64,000 bases of DNA from positions 29,782 to 93,781 of the forward strand of contig JAGFNJ010000012.1 in assembly GCA_017592775.1 (NCBI GenBank), in the 5' to 3' direction. This document shows positions 16,334 to 26,629 of this stretch, piece after piece. The notes under the pieces were generated by a model, which had not been told where the DNA came from, searched no databases, and was given only the letters and a program-made list of their open reading frames with translations. A program made the translations under genes and the position numbers. How positions within the stretch are numbered: position 1 is the stretch's first letter; each line of letters starts with the position of its first letter. Source of the stretch: Candidatus Accumulibacter conexus (GTDB lineage Bacteria > Pseudomonadota > Gammaproteobacteria > Burkholderiales > Rhodocyclaceae).

Positions 16334-16411
16334 GTCCGTAGCGGCACCGGCCGGCGATGGCGGTCGATGGCAAGCGACAGGTGCCTTGCTTCTTGCGGAC
16401 GGGGGTGGGAG

Positions 16412-17722
16412 ATGGTCAATCGAATGGACTTACCGGCAACCAGGCTGCTGCGCCGGACGATGCGCAGCGCGTTCAACGCTCTGCCGCGCGATGGCCGGCT
16501 GGCCGTCTATCGCAACTTCGTCGATTGCGACCCGGCGCCGAGCGACCGGCTGGTGCTCAAGATCGCCGAAACGCGTGAGGAACTCGAGGCCTGCTTCCGC
16601 CTGCTGCACGATGCGTATGTCAGCAGCGGACTGATGCAGCCGCAACCTTCCGGCATGCGTGTGACCATCTATCATGCCTTGCCGACGACGACGACGCTCT
16701 GCGCGAAGTATGACGGAGAGGTGGTGGGTACCCTGTCGCTGATCAGGGAAAGCGTGCTGGGCTTTCCGCTGCAGCGAATCTTCGACCTCAACGCGCTGCG
16801 CGAGAAGAGGGGCAACCTCGCCGAGGTATCGGCGCTGGCGATCGCCCGCCGCTTCCGGCAGACGGGAGGCAGTATCCTGTTCCCGTTGATGAAGTTCATG
16901 TACGAGTACTGTACGACCTTCTTCGATACCCGGCATCTCGTGATCGCGGTCAATCCCGACCACATCGAAATGTACGAGTCGCTACTGTTCTTTCAGCGGC
17001 TGAGCCAGAACGTCGTCGAGAACTACGACTTCGTCAATGGTGCCCCGGCGGTCGGCGCCACCCTCGACCTCGGCACGGCGCCCGAGATCTTTCGCGAGCA
17101 TTACGGATCGAAACCGCCGAAGCGCAACCTGCATGCCTTTTTCACCGAAATCCGGCTGCCCAACATCCAGCTTCCGGCACGGCGTTTCTACACCACCAAC
17201 GACCCGGTGCTGACGCCGGAACTGCTGGACTACTTCTTCAACGTGCGCACGCCGGTCTTCAAGCTGTTGAGCGAGCGCAAGAAGGAACTGCTGCACGCGA
17301 TCTACGACCTGCCCGCCTACCGTGCCGTTCTGCCGCCGATCGCGCGCGCGGCAGCCGATGGCGGCGAGCGCCGGCGGCATCGGCGTTTCTCCGTCCGCTG
17401 CCCGGCCGAGTTGTCGCTGCGCCGCGGGGCCGGCGACGCGAGCCGGGTCAGCCTCGAGATCGTCCAGCTCTCGCGCTACGGATTCCAGGCGCATGCGCCG
17501 ATCGCGGTCCCGATCGATGTTTGGGGCGAAGTGACCGTCCAGCTCGGGCCGGCTGAAGTGTCGCGCATCCAGGTGGCTGCCTCACGGGACTCGGGAACGG
17601 GATTCTACGGCTTTCGTCTCGGCGAGCCCGACCTCGTCTGGCGCAAGTTCGTCACCGCGCTGTACGGCAGCAGCACGCAGGCCGACCTGCAGAACGCGAC
17701 CGCTTTCCTCAACGACCGCTAG
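16412..17722 (+). CDS. FeeM-like N-acyltransferase fused to a PilZ domain
   Basis: A 436-residue fusion. Residues about 45-230 form a GNAT-fold domain resembling FeeM N-acyl amino acid synthases and exosortase-associated acyltransferases: LRLLHDAYV-type start, LGTLSLIRES strand, NLAEVSALAIARRFR and a VNPDHIEMYESL segment. Residues about 317-430 are PilZ-like: the arginine cluster RRRHRR is followed by VQLSRYG, in which Q replaces the usual D/N of the (D/N)xSxxG c-di-GMP motif. Inference: c-di-GMP or a related cue controls synthesis of an N-acylated signal or lipid. The start at 16412 is uncertain; ATGs at 16367 and 16424 are in frame. Confidence 0.78.
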   Translation: MVNRMDLPATRLLRRTMRSAFNALPRDGRLAVYRNFVDCDPAPSDRLVLKIAETREELEACFRLLHDAYVSSGLMQPQPSGMRVTIYHALPTTTTLCAKYDGEVVGTLSLIRESVLGFPLQRIFDLNALREKRGNLAEVSALAIARRFRQTGGSILFPLMKFMYEYCTTFFDTRHLVIAVNPDHIEMYESLLFFQRLSQNVVENYDFVNGAPAVGATLDLGTAPEIFREHYGSKPPKRNLHAFFTEIRLPNIQLPARRFYTTNDPVLTPELLDYFFNVRTPVFKLLSERKKELLHAIYDLPAYRAVLPPIARAAADGGERRRHRRFSVRCPAELSLRRGAGDASRVSLEIVQLSRYGFQAHAPIAVPIDVWGEVTVQLGPAEVSRIQVAASRDSGTGFYGFRLGEPDLVWRKFVTALYGSSTQADLQNATAFLNDR

Positions 17723-17764
17723 CGCCGGCTTCTTGCGGCAGCGCCGGGCGACCGCCGGCCGACG

Positions 17765-18874
17765 TCATTGCGTCGCTGCCGCCGCGGCGCGCCGTCGGTC
17801 AGCCGCGTCGCCAGCGGCCAGCAATCGGCGGCGGTACTGCGCCGGCGCGACACCGGTCCAGCGCAGGAAGGCGCGATAGAAAGCCGCCGTGTCGGCAAAG
17901 CCGAGTTCGGCGGCGAGCTGCGCCAGGCCCTGGCGGCTTTTCGCCAGGCGGTCGATCGCCAAGTCGCGCCGCAGCGCATCCTTGATCGCCTGGAAGCTCG
18001 ACCCCTCTTCCTGCAGCCGGCGGTGCAGCGTCCGCGGCGACAGGTGCAGCGAACGAGCGACGGTGGCCAGCGAAGCGGAATGTGGCAGCGCGTCGCGCAG
18101 CGCATTGCGGACGCGCAGGACCATCTCCCGGTCACGGCGGTAGAGTGTCGTCAACTTGCCCGGCGCGCCGTCGAGAAAGGCAAGCAGCGCAGCTTCATCG
18201 CGGCGGATTGGCAGGTCGAGCAGGTTGGCGGCAAAGCCGGCGGCGAGTTCAGTGGCGTCGAAGCTCGACTGTGCGGTATAGATCAGCGCGTAGTCGGCTG
18301 CGTGCTGCGGCCGCGGATAGGGGAAGGCGACCGAATCGAAGACGATGCTGCGGCCGACGAGCCAGGAGAACAGGCCATGCAGCAGGCGCAACAGCCACTC
18401 GAAGGCGAAAACCCGGCCGATGGCCAGCGGTCGGGTTTCGCCGATGCGCAGGCAGGCCTGGTCGTCGCGGCAATCGAGGCGAACGGCGAGATCGGGCAGC
18501 ACCAGACGCAGGAAACGGGCACTGCGGTCGATCGCCGCCGCCAGTGTCGGTGCGGTGATGACGCTGCGGCAGAGGAACTCGAAAGTGCCGATCCGGATCG
18601 GCTGTGAGAACAGAGCAAAACCCTCGTCATCGAGTTCGCGGTTGACCAGGTTGTACAGCGCGGCGTACCGTTCGATGGGCACGCGCGCTTCCGGGTCGTC
18701 CAGCATCTGGCTCGGGATATGGGCCTGCTCGAGCAGCGGCGCCGTATCGCGGCCGGCGTACACGAGACCGGCGAGCATGCCCCGCACGAAGGCGATCGCC
18801 ACGGTCGCGCGCGCCGGTCCGGCGGCAGCCGCGCTGCGGCGGCCGGGTTTGGCGGTCTTCTCAGGGTATGGCAT
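17765..18874 (-). CDS. AraC-family transcriptional regulator
   Basis: A 369-residue regulator with an N-terminal 'Arabinose_bd'-type effector domain (about 30-230) and a C-terminal AraC double helix-turn-helix (about 255-350) ending in the signature LAAELGFADTAAFYRAFLRWTGVAPAQYRR. This architecture (OruR/ArgR-like) is common next to acyl-CoA or amino acid catabolic genes. It diverges from icmF across about 170 bases, so it may control that gene. ATG 18874 has GGGAAG just upstream and is preferred to 18913, which would run into the shared promoter region. Confidence 0.9.
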   Translation of the reverse strand: MPYPEKTAKPGRRSAAAAGPARATVAIAFVRGMLAGLVYAGRDTAPLLEQAHIPSQMLDDPEARVPIERYAALYNLVNRELDDEGFALFSQPIRIGTFEFLCRSVITAPTLAAAIDRSARFLRLVLPDLAVRLDCRDDQACLRIGETRPLAIGRVFAFEWLLRLLHGLFSWLVGRSIVFDSVAFPYPRPQHAADYALIYTAQSSFDATELAAGFAANLLDLPIRRDEAALLAFLDGAPGKLTTLYRRDREMVLRVRNALRDALPHSASLATVARSLHLSPRTLHRRLQEEGSSFQAIKDALRRDLAIDRLAKSRQGLAQLAAELGFADTAAFYRAFLRWTGVAPAQYRRRLLAAGDAADRRRAAAAATQ

Positions 18875-19042
18875 TGGCTTCCCGCAAGGCTGTGTATTGA
18901 CAGGATATTTCAAGTTGGCAAGATTTACATTGTTGGCGGCATCTTGGGTAATGGCTTTCCCGGCGTCAACTTCCTACCATGTGGGTCCCTGTACGGCAGC
19001 CGCTGACCTCTGCCATTCCGATCATCCTGGAGCGCGAACGAC
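18875..19042. promoter_or_regulatory. divergent araC-type regulator / icmF control region
   Basis: An AT-rich 168-base gap. TTGACA occurs at 18897-18902 on the + strand, but without a good -10 at the right distance. A perfect inverted repeat CAAGAT (18919-18924) / ATCTTG (18941-18946), with 16 bases between, could be an operator for the AraC regulator. CTGGAGCGCG-type sequence supplies the icmF ribosome site (GGAG near 19030). Confidence 0.45.
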
Positions 19043-22000
19043 ATGACCGATCTTTCCATTGCCAAGAAGCTTCTACCCTACAAGCCCAAGCACAAGGTGC
19101 GTTTCGTCACCGCCGCTTCGCTGTTCGACGGGCACGATGCATCGATCAACATCATGCGCCGCATCCTGCAGTCGACCGGCGCCGAGGTGATCCACCTCGG
19201 CCACAACCGTTCGGTACAGGAGATCGTCAACGCGGCGCTGCAGGAAGATGTGCAGGGAATCGCCATCACCTCCTACCAGGGCGGCCACGTCGAGTTCTTC
19301 AAGTACATGATCGACCTGTTGCGGGCGGGCGGCGGCGAGAACATCAAGGTCTTCGGCGGCGGCGGCGGCGTCATCGTGCCGAGCGAGATCGAGGAACTGC
19401 ACGCCTATGGCGTGACGCGCGTCTATTCGCCCGAGGACGGCCAGGCCCTGGGTCTGCAGGGAATGATCAACGAGGTCGTCGCGAAATCCGACAACGACCT
19501 GTCGTCGCTGGCACCGCAGGACACCGACGCCGTCCTCGCTGCCCTGAAGAGCGGCAGCCGGCGGCAACTGGCACAGATCATCACGGCGCTCGAGAACGGT
19601 GCCTATCCGGAGGCGTTGCGCAAGAAGCTGCTGCATGCCGCTGCCGGGCTCAAGGTGCCGGCGCTCGGCATCACCGGCACCGGTGGCGCCGGCAAGTCGT
19701 CACTGACCGACGAGCTGGTGCGGCGCTTCCGGCTCGATCAGGGCGACGGTATCAAGCTGGCGATCATCTCCATCGACCCGTCGCGCAAGCGTACGGGTGG
19801 GGCACTGCTGGGTGACCGCATCCGGATGAACGCCATCGAGCATCCGCACATCTTCATGCGCTCGCTGGCGACACGCGACACCGGGTCGGAACTCTCCGCC
19901 GCGCTGCCGGAAGTGGTCGCAGCCTGCAAGCTGGCGGGCTTCGACCTGGTCATCGTCGAAACCTCGGGGATCGGCCAGGGCAACGCCGCCATCGTGCCAC
20001 TGGTCGACGTCTCGCTGTATGTCATGACCCCCGAGTTCGGCGCCGCATCGCAGCTCGAGAAGATCGACATGCTCGATTTCGCCGATTTCGTGGCGATCAA
20101 CAAGTTTGACCGCAAGGGTGCCGACGATGCGCTGCGCGACGTCCGCAAGCAGTATCAGCGCAACCACGAGGCCTTCAGCCAGAGTCCCGACGAGATGCCG
20201 GTGTTCGGCACCATGGCCGCGCGCTTCAACGACGACGGCGTCACCGCGCTGTACCAGGCGATCGTTCCCAAGCTGCACGGCTGCGGGCTGAAGCTGAAGA
20301 AGGGCCGGCTGCCGCTGGTGGGCGTGCGGCAGTCGTCGAACCAGCGTGCCATCGTGCCGCCGCAACGGGTCCGTTACCTTGCCGAGATCGCCGACACGGT
20401 CCGTGCCTACCACGCGCACACCGCCGAACAAGCCGAGATCGCACGCCAGCGGCAGTCGCTGCGGACCGCCGAGGCACTGTTCGAAAGCTGCGGCAAGCCG
20501 GCAGCGGATTTCGCCGAGTTGATCGCCTGGAAGGATGCGCAGCTCGACCCGCGCTCGCGCAAGCTGCTCGACATGTGGCCGAAGACGGTCGAACTCTACG
20601 CGCAGGACGAGTACGTGGTGAAGATCCGCGACCGCGAGATCCGCACCCGCCTCACCGGCACCTCGCTCTCCGGGTCGCGCATCCGCAAGGTCGCGCTGCC
20701 GACCTACAAGGATGAGGGCGAAGTGCTGCGCTTTCTGCTGCGCGAGAACGTCCCGGGTTCCTTCCCCTTCACCGCCGGCGTCTTCGCCTTCAAGCGCGAA
20801 AACGAGGATCCGACGCGGATGTTTGCCGGCGAAGGCGACGCCTTCCGCACCAATCGGCGTTTCAAGCGGGTCTCCGAGGGAATGCCCGCCAAGCGCCTGT
20901 CGACTGCATTCGACTCGGTCACCCTCTATGGCTGCGACCCCGACGCACGCCCGGACATCTACGGCAAGGTCGGCAACTCCGGCGTTTCGATCGCGACTCT
21001 CGACGACATGAAGGTCCTCTTCGACGGTTTCGAACTCTGCGCACCGACGACCTCGGTATCGCTGACGATCAATGGCCCGGCGCCGATCATCCTGTCGATG
21101 TTCTTCAACACCGCGATCGACCAGCAGGTCGACAAGTTCCGCGTCGACAACGGCCGCGACCCGACCGAGGACGAGATCGCCAAGATTCGCGTCTGGGTGC
21201 TGGCCAACGTCCGCGGCACGGTGCAGGCGGACATCCTGAAGGAGGACCAGGGACAGAACACCTGCATCTTCTCGACCGAGTTCGCGCTGAAGATGATGGG
21301 TGACATCCAGGAGTTCTTCGTCCACAACCAGATCGGCAACTTCTACTCGGTATCGATCTCCGGCTACCACATCGCCGAAGCCGGCGCGAACCCGATCTCG
21401 CAACTGGCCTTCACGCTCGCCAACGGCTTCACCTACGTCGAAACCTATCTCGCGCGCGGCATGCACATCGACGACTTCGCGCCCAACCTGTCGTTCTTCT
21501 TCAGCAACGGCATGGATCCCGAATACTCGGTGATCGGGCGCGTCGCCCGCCGCATCTGGGCGGTGGCGATGAAGAACAGGTACGGCGGCAACGAGCGCAG
21601 CCAGAAGCTGAAGTACCACATCCAGACATCCGGCCGCTCGCTGCATGCGCAGGAGATGGCGTTCAACGACATCCGCACGACGCTGCAGGCGCTGATCGCC
21701 ATCTACGACAACTGCAACTCGCTGCACACCAACGCCTACGACGAGGCGATCACGACCCCGACCGAGGAATCGGTCCGCCGGGCGATGGCGATCCAGTTGA
21801 TCATCAACCGCGAGTGGGGCCTGGCGATGAACGAAAACCCGAACCAGGGATCGTTCATCATCGACGAGCTGACCGATCTCGTCGAAGAGGCCGTGTTGCG
21901 CGAGTTCGAGGCGATCGCTTCACGCGGCGGGGTCCTCGGCGCCATGGAAACCGGTTACCAGCGCGGCAAGATCCAGGAGGAATCGCTCTACTACGAGCAC

Positions 22001-22309
22001 AAGAAGCACGATGGCTCGTTCCCGATCGTCGGCGTCAACACCTTCCGCAACCCGCATGGGGATGCCCAGATCGAGATCGAACTGGCGCGCTCGACGGAGG
22101 AGGAGAAGCAGTCGCAATTGCAGCGCCTGCAGGCCTTCCAGGGTTGCAATGCCGCCGCCGCCGCCGCCATGCTCGAGCGCCTGCAGCGCGTCGTCATCGA
22201 CAACGGCAACGTCTTCGCGGTGCTGATGGACGCTGTTCGCGTCTGCTCGCTGGGTCAGATCACCAACGCACTCTACGAGGTCGGCGGTCAGTACCGCCGC
22301 AGCATGTAG
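19043..22309 (+). CDS. icmF: fused isobutyryl-CoA mutase IcmF
   Basis: A 1,088-residue fusion, the expected length. An N-terminal B12-binding domain has D29-G-H31-D-A-S with the axial His31. It is followed by a MeaB-type G-protein chaperone domain with Walker [10 protein letters not shown] (about 212-220) and NKFD (about 352), then the acyl-CoA mutase TIM barrel from about 560. IcmF interconverts isobutyryl-CoA and n-butyryl-CoA (some versions accept isovaleryl-/pivalyl-CoA) using adenosylcobalamin, with the built-in GTPase protecting and reloading the cofactor. This serves branched-chain or short-chain acyl-CoA metabolism. It is a single transcription unit with a strong hairpin after the stop. 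Its neighbour on the left is a likely AraC regulator. Confidence 0.95.
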   Translation: MTDLSIAKKLLPYKPKHKVRFVTAASLFDGHDASINIMRRILQSTGAEVIHLGHNRSVQEIVNAALQEDVQGIAITSYQGGHVEFFKYMIDLLRAGGGENIKVFGGGGGVIVPSEIEELHAYGVTRVYSPEDGQALGLQGMINEVVAKSDNDLSSLAPQDTDAVLAALKSGSRRQLAQIITALENGAYPEALRKKLLHAAAGLKVPALGITGTGGAGKSSLTDELVRRFRLDQGDGIKLAIISIDPSRKRTGGALLGDRIRMNAIEHPHIFMRSLATRDTGSELSAALPEVVAACKLAGFDLVIVETSGIGQGNAAIVPLVDVSLYVMTPEFGAASQLEKIDMLDFADFVAINKFDRKGADDALRDVRKQYQRNHEAFSQSPDEMPVFGTMAARFNDDGVTALYQAIVPKLHGCGLKLKKGRLPLVGVRQSSNQRAIVPPQRVRYLAEIADTVRAYHAHTAEQAEIARQRQSLRTAEALFESCGKPAADFAELIAWKDAQLDPRSRKLLDMWPKTVELYAQDEYVVKIRDREIRTRLTGTSLSGSRIRKVALPTYKDEGEVLRFLLRENVPGSFPFTAGVFAFKRENEDPTRMFAGEGDAFRTNRRFKRVSEGMPAKRLSTAFDSVTLYGCDPDARPDIYGKVGNSGVSIATLDDMKVLFDGFELCAPTTSVSLTINGPAPIILSMFFNTAIDQQVDKFRVDNGRDPTEDEIAKIRVWVLANVRGTVQADILKEDQGQNTCIFSTEFALKMMGDIQEFFVHNQIGNFYSVSISGYHIAEAGANPISQLAFTLANGFTYVETYLARGMHIDDFAPNLSFFFSNGMDPEYSVIGRVARRIWAVAMKNRYGGNERSQKLKYHIQTSGRSLHAQEMAFNDIRTTLQALIAIYDNCNSLHTNAYDEAITTPTEESVRRAMAIQLIINREWGLAMNENPNQGSFIIDELTDLVEEAVLREFEAIASRGGVLGAMETGYQRGKIQEESLYYEHKKHDGSFPIVGVNTFRNPHGDAQIEIELARSTEEEKQSQLQRLQAFQGCNAAAAAAMLERLQRVVIDNGNVFAVLMDAVRVCSLGQITNALYEVGGQYRRSM

Positions 22310-22317
22310 CAACTGCC

Positions 22318-22345
22318 GCCGGGTCGTGCCCAGGCACGACCCGGC
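22318..22345 (+). terminator. hairpin after icmF
   Basis: A perfect 12-base stem (GCCGGGTCGTGC / GCACGACCCGGC) with a four-base loop starts nine bases after the icmF stop. No T-run follows, so it may act as a weak or Rho-assisted terminator, or protect the 3' end. Confidence 0.6.
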
Positions 22346-22468
22346 CGATCAGTCCAGCGCGCCGGCTGGCCGCAAGCTTTGCCCGCTGACCTCGCTGCAC
22401 GCGCCGCTGTTGCAAGTTCTTTCCGATTGGTCCAGCATGGCCGTCTGGCAGAAAACGGGGGGAGTGAC

Positions 22469-24637
22469 ATGATTGCAGCGCTGCGTCGTCTCAGTCTGAT
22501 GAACCGGCTTTCGCTGACCGCGATCCTGGCCCTGCTGGCCATGCTGCTGATCGTCTGGGAGAGCCTCTGGTCCTTGCACGGCCTGCTCTACAGCGATCGC
22601 CAGGTGAAGACCCGGCACCTGGTCGAAACGGTCGTCGGCGTTCTCGAGCATTACCACGACCTGCAGAAGGCCGGCACGCTGGGCGACGAAGAGGCCCGAC
22701 AACAGGCGATCAGGGCCGTCAAGCGGCTGCGCTACGAAAAGACCGAGTACTTCTGGATCAACGACCTCGGCAAGCCGGTGCCGCGCATGGTGATGCATCC
22801 GACGGTACCGGCACTCGACGGCAAGGTGCTCGATGAAGCCCGCTTCAACAAGGCGATCTCGATGCAGGCCGGTGTCAGTGGCGACAGGCGTCCGATCGAC
22901 GGCAAGAACCTGTTCGTCAGTTTCAACGAGGTGGTCGAGCTGGCAGGGGAGGGCTTCGTCGAGTACCTGTGGCCGAAACCGCTTGCCGGCGGCGGCGTCA
23001 GCAGCGAGTTGTACACCAAGCTGTCCTACGTCAGGAAGTTCGAGCCCTGGGGCTGGGTGGTCGGTTCGGGAATCTACATCGACGACGTGGACCGGATCTT
23101 CCGCGAAGAGGCGCTCCACAGCGTGCTGTTCGCGGTTGCAGCGACGCTCGTGCTGCTGCTCGGCGGCTGGCTGGTGAGAAAGAGCATCGTCACTGAGTTT
23201 GGCGGCGAGCCGCGCGCTGCCCTCGCCGCGACGAGCCGCATTGCCGACGGCGACCTGACACACGAGATTCCCTTGCAAGCGGGCGACCGGAGCAGCGTCC
23301 TCTTCGTCCTGGCACACATGCAGAGCAGTCTGCGCGAGATGCTGCGCGCCATCTTCGGTAACGCCAGCCGGGTGCAGGCGAGCATCGAACGCCTTTCGGC
23401 GGAGTCAAACCAGATCAACCTGGCGACGCAGGTACAGGCCAGCGCCGTCACTGAAACGCGGGCGGCGATCAGCGACGTCTCGGCGAGTGTCGATGTCGTC
23501 AACGGTCTGGTGCGGGCCACCGAAGATGGCGCGCATGAAGTTGCCCGCCGCGCCCACGACGGTGCCGACGTCGCGGCGCGGGTGGCGCGCGAGATGCAGG
23601 CGATTGCCGACACCGTTGCCGTTTCGTCCGAGCAGGTTTCGCGGCTGGTGGCGAGCACCGGCGAAATCGGCCAGATGGCCCGGGTCATCAAGGAAATCGC
23701 CGATCAGACCAATCTGCTGGCGCTGAACGCCGCCATCGAGGCGGCTCGTGCTGGCGAGCAGGGACGCGGTTTTGCCGTCGTTGCCGATGAGGTGCGCAAG
23801 CTTGCCGAGCGCACGAGCAAGGCGACGACGGAGATCGGCGGTGTCCTGCAGGGTATTCGCGCCGACACGGAAAGCGCCGTCACCGGCATGCACGCGGCGG
23901 CACCAGTGATCGCCAGCGGCGTCGAGCAGGCCAATTCTGCCGCCGAAACCCTGCACGCCATCGAGCAGCAGGCGCAGGACACGTTGCAGAAGATGCAGGC
24001 GCTGTCGCAGGCGACGCGGGCGCAGACGCAGCGGATCGAGGACATCGTCGGCAATGTCGACGCGGTGATGAAAGCTTCCGGCCAGACCGAGAGCGTGATC
24101 AGGCAGTCGTTGCAGTCTGCGGCCGATCTCGAGCAGGCGTCGAGCGAGATGTTCACGATGGTGCAGCGCTTCCGCATCGGCGACATGCCCGGTGGCAGTT
24201 CGCCGGCGGCTCGCAGTGGCGAGGCGGCGGTGAAGCCGCTGATGGAATGGTCGAGCGCGCTGGCCGTCGGCCACGCCGAGATCGACCGCCAGCATCAGGT
24301 GCTGATCGGCATCGCCAACCGGCTGAACGCCGCGATGCGCTCCGGTGCCGGGCGCCCCGCCTGTGGCGCGATCCTCGACGAACTGGTGAACTACACCGTG
24401 AACCACTTTGCCTTCGAGCAGAAACTCATGGAACAACATCAGTATGGCGATCGCGACGCGCACCTGGCGGCGCACCGCAAGCTGATCGAGGAGGTTTCAC
24501 GTTTCAAGCGCGAGTACGACGCCGGCGGTACGATCTCGGTCGAGCTGATGGGTTTCATCCGCGACTGGCTGGTGAACCATTTCCTCAAGGTCGACCGCGC
24601 CCTCGCCCGTGATCTCGCGAGCCGCGGGCTGGCCTGA
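22469..24637 (+). CDS. methyl-accepting chemotaxis protein with Cache sensor and hemerythrin tail
   Basis: A 722-residue chemoreceptor. Transmembrane helix about 13-32, periplasmic single Cache-2 domain about 40-190 ([20 protein letters not shown]), second helix about 213-232, HAMP, then the signalling coiled coil with the conserved hairpin tip [20 protein letters not shown]. The last ~125 residues are a complete hemerythrin domain: H in DRQH, H and E in NHFAFEQ, the H..H pair in HLAAH, H in VNHF and D in KVDRA. It should couple a small extracellular ligand and intracellular oxygen or redox state to CheA. ATG 22469 follows GGGGGGAG, deciding the start. No che genes are nearby. Confidence 0.93.
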   Translation: MIAALRRLSLMNRLSLTAILALLAMLLIVWESLWSLHGLLYSDRQVKTRHLVETVVGVLEHYHDLQKAGTLGDEEARQQAIRAVKRLRYEKTEYFWINDLGKPVPRMVMHPTVPALDGKVLDEARFNKAISMQAGVSGDRRPIDGKNLFVSFNEVVELAGEGFVEYLWPKPLAGGGVSSELYTKLSYVRKFEPWGWVVGSGIYIDDVDRIFREEALHSVLFAVAATLVLLLGGWLVRKSIVTEFGGEPRAALAATSRIADGDLTHEIPLQAGDRSSVLFVLAHMQSSLREMLRAIFGNASRVQASIERLSAESNQINLATQVQASAVTETRAAISDVSASVDVVNGLVRATEDGAHEVARRAHDGADVAARVAREMQAIADTVAVSSEQVSRLVASTGEIGQMARVIKEIADQTNLLALNAAIEAARAGEQGRGFAVVADEVRKLAERTSKATTEIGGVLQGIRADTESAVTGMHAAAPVIASGVEQANSAAETLHAIEQQAQDTLQKMQALSQATRAQTQRIEDIVGNVDAVMKASGQTESVIRQSLQSAADLEQASSEMFTMVQRFRIGDMPGGSSPAARSGEAAVKPLMEWSSALAVGHAEIDRQHQVLIGIANRLNAAMRSGAGRPACGAILDELVNYTVNHFAFEQKLMEQHQYGDRDAHLAAHRKLIEEVSRFKREYDAGGTISVELMGFIRDWLVNHFLKVDRALARDLASRGLA

Positions 24638-24681
24638 GTGCCGTCCGCTCGGCGGCCGCCAAACGTCGAGCGGAGCGGCCG

Positions 24682-25983
24682 GTGCGTAGTGCGGGCGGTC
24701 CGCCGACGGGACGGCGCCGGCTGGCCCTCGCCGTCGTCGTCGCGGCGTATGTCCTGTCCTTCTTCCAGCGTTTCGCACCAGCGGGAATCGCCCCGGACCT
24801 GGTTGCTGCGTTCAACACCACGGCGTCGTCGCTGGGTGTCCTCGCGGCGACCTACTTCTACGTCTATACGGTGATGCAGGTGCCGACCGGAATTCTCGTC
24901 GACACCCTCGGGCCGCGCCTGATCCTGCTCCTCGGCGGGCTCGTCGGTGGCGCCGGCAGTCTGCTGTTCGGCCTTGCCGCCACCTTTGACCAGGCGCTGC
25001 TGGGACGGACGCTGATCGGGCTCGGGGTGTCGGTGACCTTCATCGCCATGCTCAAGATCATCGCCGTTTCCTTCGACGAGAGACGCTTTGCCAGCCTCGT
25101 CGGAGTCGCCATGCTGATCGGCAACCTCGGCTCGGTACTCGCCGGCGCGCCCTTGTCGTGGCTGGCGCAGCTCACCGGCTGGCGGGGCGTTTTCGTCGGA
25201 CTGGCGGCGGTCTCGCTGGTGCTCGGACTGGCCTGCTGGTGGCTGCTGCGCGAAACGGCACCGGGCAGCGCTGGCGCGGCGTCGTCGCCGTCCGGCAGCA
25301 GGCCGCGTTTCGACCGCACGGTGGTCCTCTCGGGCCTGCTGCTGGTACTCAGGAACCGCGATACGTGGCCTGTCGTCTGCGTCAACTTCGGCATCTGCGG
25401 CAGTTTCTTTGCCTTTGCGGGCCTCTGGGCGACGCCCTTCCTGACGCAGGCTCAGCAGATGACGCGCAGCGTCGCAGCCAATCATGTCAGCCTGTATTTC
25501 GCCGGCTTTGCGTTGGGTTGCGTCGTCGTCGGCACGCTGTCCGACCGGCTCGGCCGGCGCAAGCCGGTACTGCTGGCCAGCAGCCACCTGTACGCGGCGA
25601 TCTGGCTCGTCTGGCTGTCGGGAACCACTTTGCCGCTGGCCTTCAGCTATGCCTTGTTCGCCTTGATGGGCCTGCTGACCGCCAGTTTCACCCTCACCTG
25701 GGCCTGCGCCAAGGAAGTCAATCCACCACTGCTTTCGGGAATGTCGACCAGCGTCACCAACATGGGAGGCTTTCTCGCCGCAGCCATCCTGCAACCGCTG
25801 GTCGGCTGGGTGATGGACCTGCGCTGGCAGGGGGGGCTGAGCGATGGCGGTGCGCGGCTGTACAGCCCCGCCGATTTTCAGGCCGGTGTGCTGCTGCTCG
25901 CCGCGACGGCGGGTTTTGGTGCCCTGGCGGCCTGGCGAATCCGCGAGACCAACTGCCGCAACGTCTGGCAACCGCCGGCCTGA
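24682..25983 (+). CDS. MFS transporter
   Basis: A 433-residue major facilitator with 12 predicted helices. The N-terminal half has VLSFFQRFAPAGIAPDL and GxLVDTLGPR (motif A-like loop); the second half has GTLSDRLGRRKPV. The sequence resembles the small-molecule/anion MFS group with an FQR motif in helix 1 that includes sugar-phosphate and nitrate/nitrite-like porters; the substrate is not determined. It begins at GTG 24682, with GGAG seven bases upstream, 44 bases after the chemoreceptor stop, so the two may be co-transcribed. Confidence 0.85.
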   Translation: MRSAGGPPTGRRRLALAVVVAAYVLSFFQRFAPAGIAPDLVAAFNTTASSLGVLAATYFYVYTVMQVPTGILVDTLGPRLILLLGGLVGGAGSLLFGLAATFDQALLGRTLIGLGVSVTFIAMLKIIAVSFDERRFASLVGVAMLIGNLGSVLAGAPLSWLAQLTGWRGVFVGLAAVSLVLGLACWWLLRETAPGSAGAASSPSGSRPRFDRTVVLSGLLLVLRNRDTWPVVCVNFGICGSFFAFAGLWATPFLTQAQQMTRSVAANHVSLYFAGFALGCVVVGTLSDRLGRRKPVLLASSHLYAAIWLVWLSGTTLPLAFSYALFALMGLLTASFTLTWACAKEVNPPLLSGMSTSVTNMGGFLAAAILQPLVGWVMDLRWQGGLSDGGARLYSPADFQAGVLLLAATAGFGALAAWRIRETNCRNVWQPPA

Positions 25984-26017
25984 TCGACCGGCGCTGCTGG
26001 CGCGGCGGCGACGGGAC

Positions 26018-26548
26018 TCAGCGCCTTTCGTACACCAGGTCGACGCGGCGCATGCTGCGCCGGCACGCTTCGCTGTCGCACTTCTGTTTGCTGCTTTCCT
26101 CGCTGCCGCGCGGCAGGCGACGGATCTGGCTGCGGGGCACGCCGAGCGAGCGCAGCCGCTCGCTCACCGCTTCCGTTCGCCGGTCGGCGACAGCCAGGTT
26201 GTAGGCGGCGCTGCCGAGGTTGTCGGTGTGGCCGACGAGAACGACGATCAACTGCGAATCTTCCTTGAGTTTCTGGGCGTTCTGCCGCAGGACCTCGGCG
26301 CCCTGGCTATCGATCGTCACCTCGCCGGAAGCGAAATAGACGGTTCTCGCCGCCTCGTCGTCGGCGAAGGGCATCGGCTTTCCGGCGCCGGGTCGGCCGG
26401 TGGACAGCGGCGCGCGGGCGGGCTTCTGTTGTTCCGCACCGGGCTTTGCCGCATCCGCCGCGACGGGCGGTCTGTCGGCGGTCGCGCAGGCGGCGAGCAG
26501 GAGGGCGGTGGCCAGACAGAAGGACAGCGAGTGGTGTGGCGACGACAT
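26018..26548 (-). CDS. OmpA-family lipoprotein
   Basis: A 176-residue lipoprotein: signal ending in LLAAC (Cys about 21), a proline/alanine linker, and a C-terminal OmpA-like peptidoglycan-binding domain (about 70-176) with VVLVGHTDNLGSAAYNLAVADRRTEAV, the usual TD.xG...N..LS.xRA pattern. It would tether the outer membrane to the cell wall. The last Cys pair (KCDSEAC) may form a disulfide. It converges with the MFS gene and is 82 bases downstream of nasA on the same strand. Confidence 0.9.
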   Translation of the reverse strand: MSSPHHSLSFCLATALLLAACATADRPPVAADAAKPGAEQQKPARAPLSTGRPGAGKPMPFADDEAARTVYFASGEVTIDSQGAEVLRQNAQKLKEDSQLIVVLVGHTDNLGSAAYNLAVADRRTEAVSERLRSLGVPRSQIRRLPRGSEESSKQKCDSEACRRSMRRVDLVYERR

Positions 26549-26629
26549 GGGCGATCTACCGGCAGGTCGAGAAGTGGACGACTGCCTTGCTCCGGCGATG
26601 ATGGGCGTCGGGCGCTCGGCCCCGAAACG

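Noticed and set aside
18897-18925. TTGACA as a -35 for icmF
   Set aside because: The hexamer is perfect, but at 17-18 bases the downstream sequence (AAGATT) is a poor -10 and the better TACATT is 23 bases away. Kept only as part of the control region.
19700-21727. 675-codon minus-strand frame
   Set aside because: Antisense to icmF, whose catalytic motifs fill the same bases.
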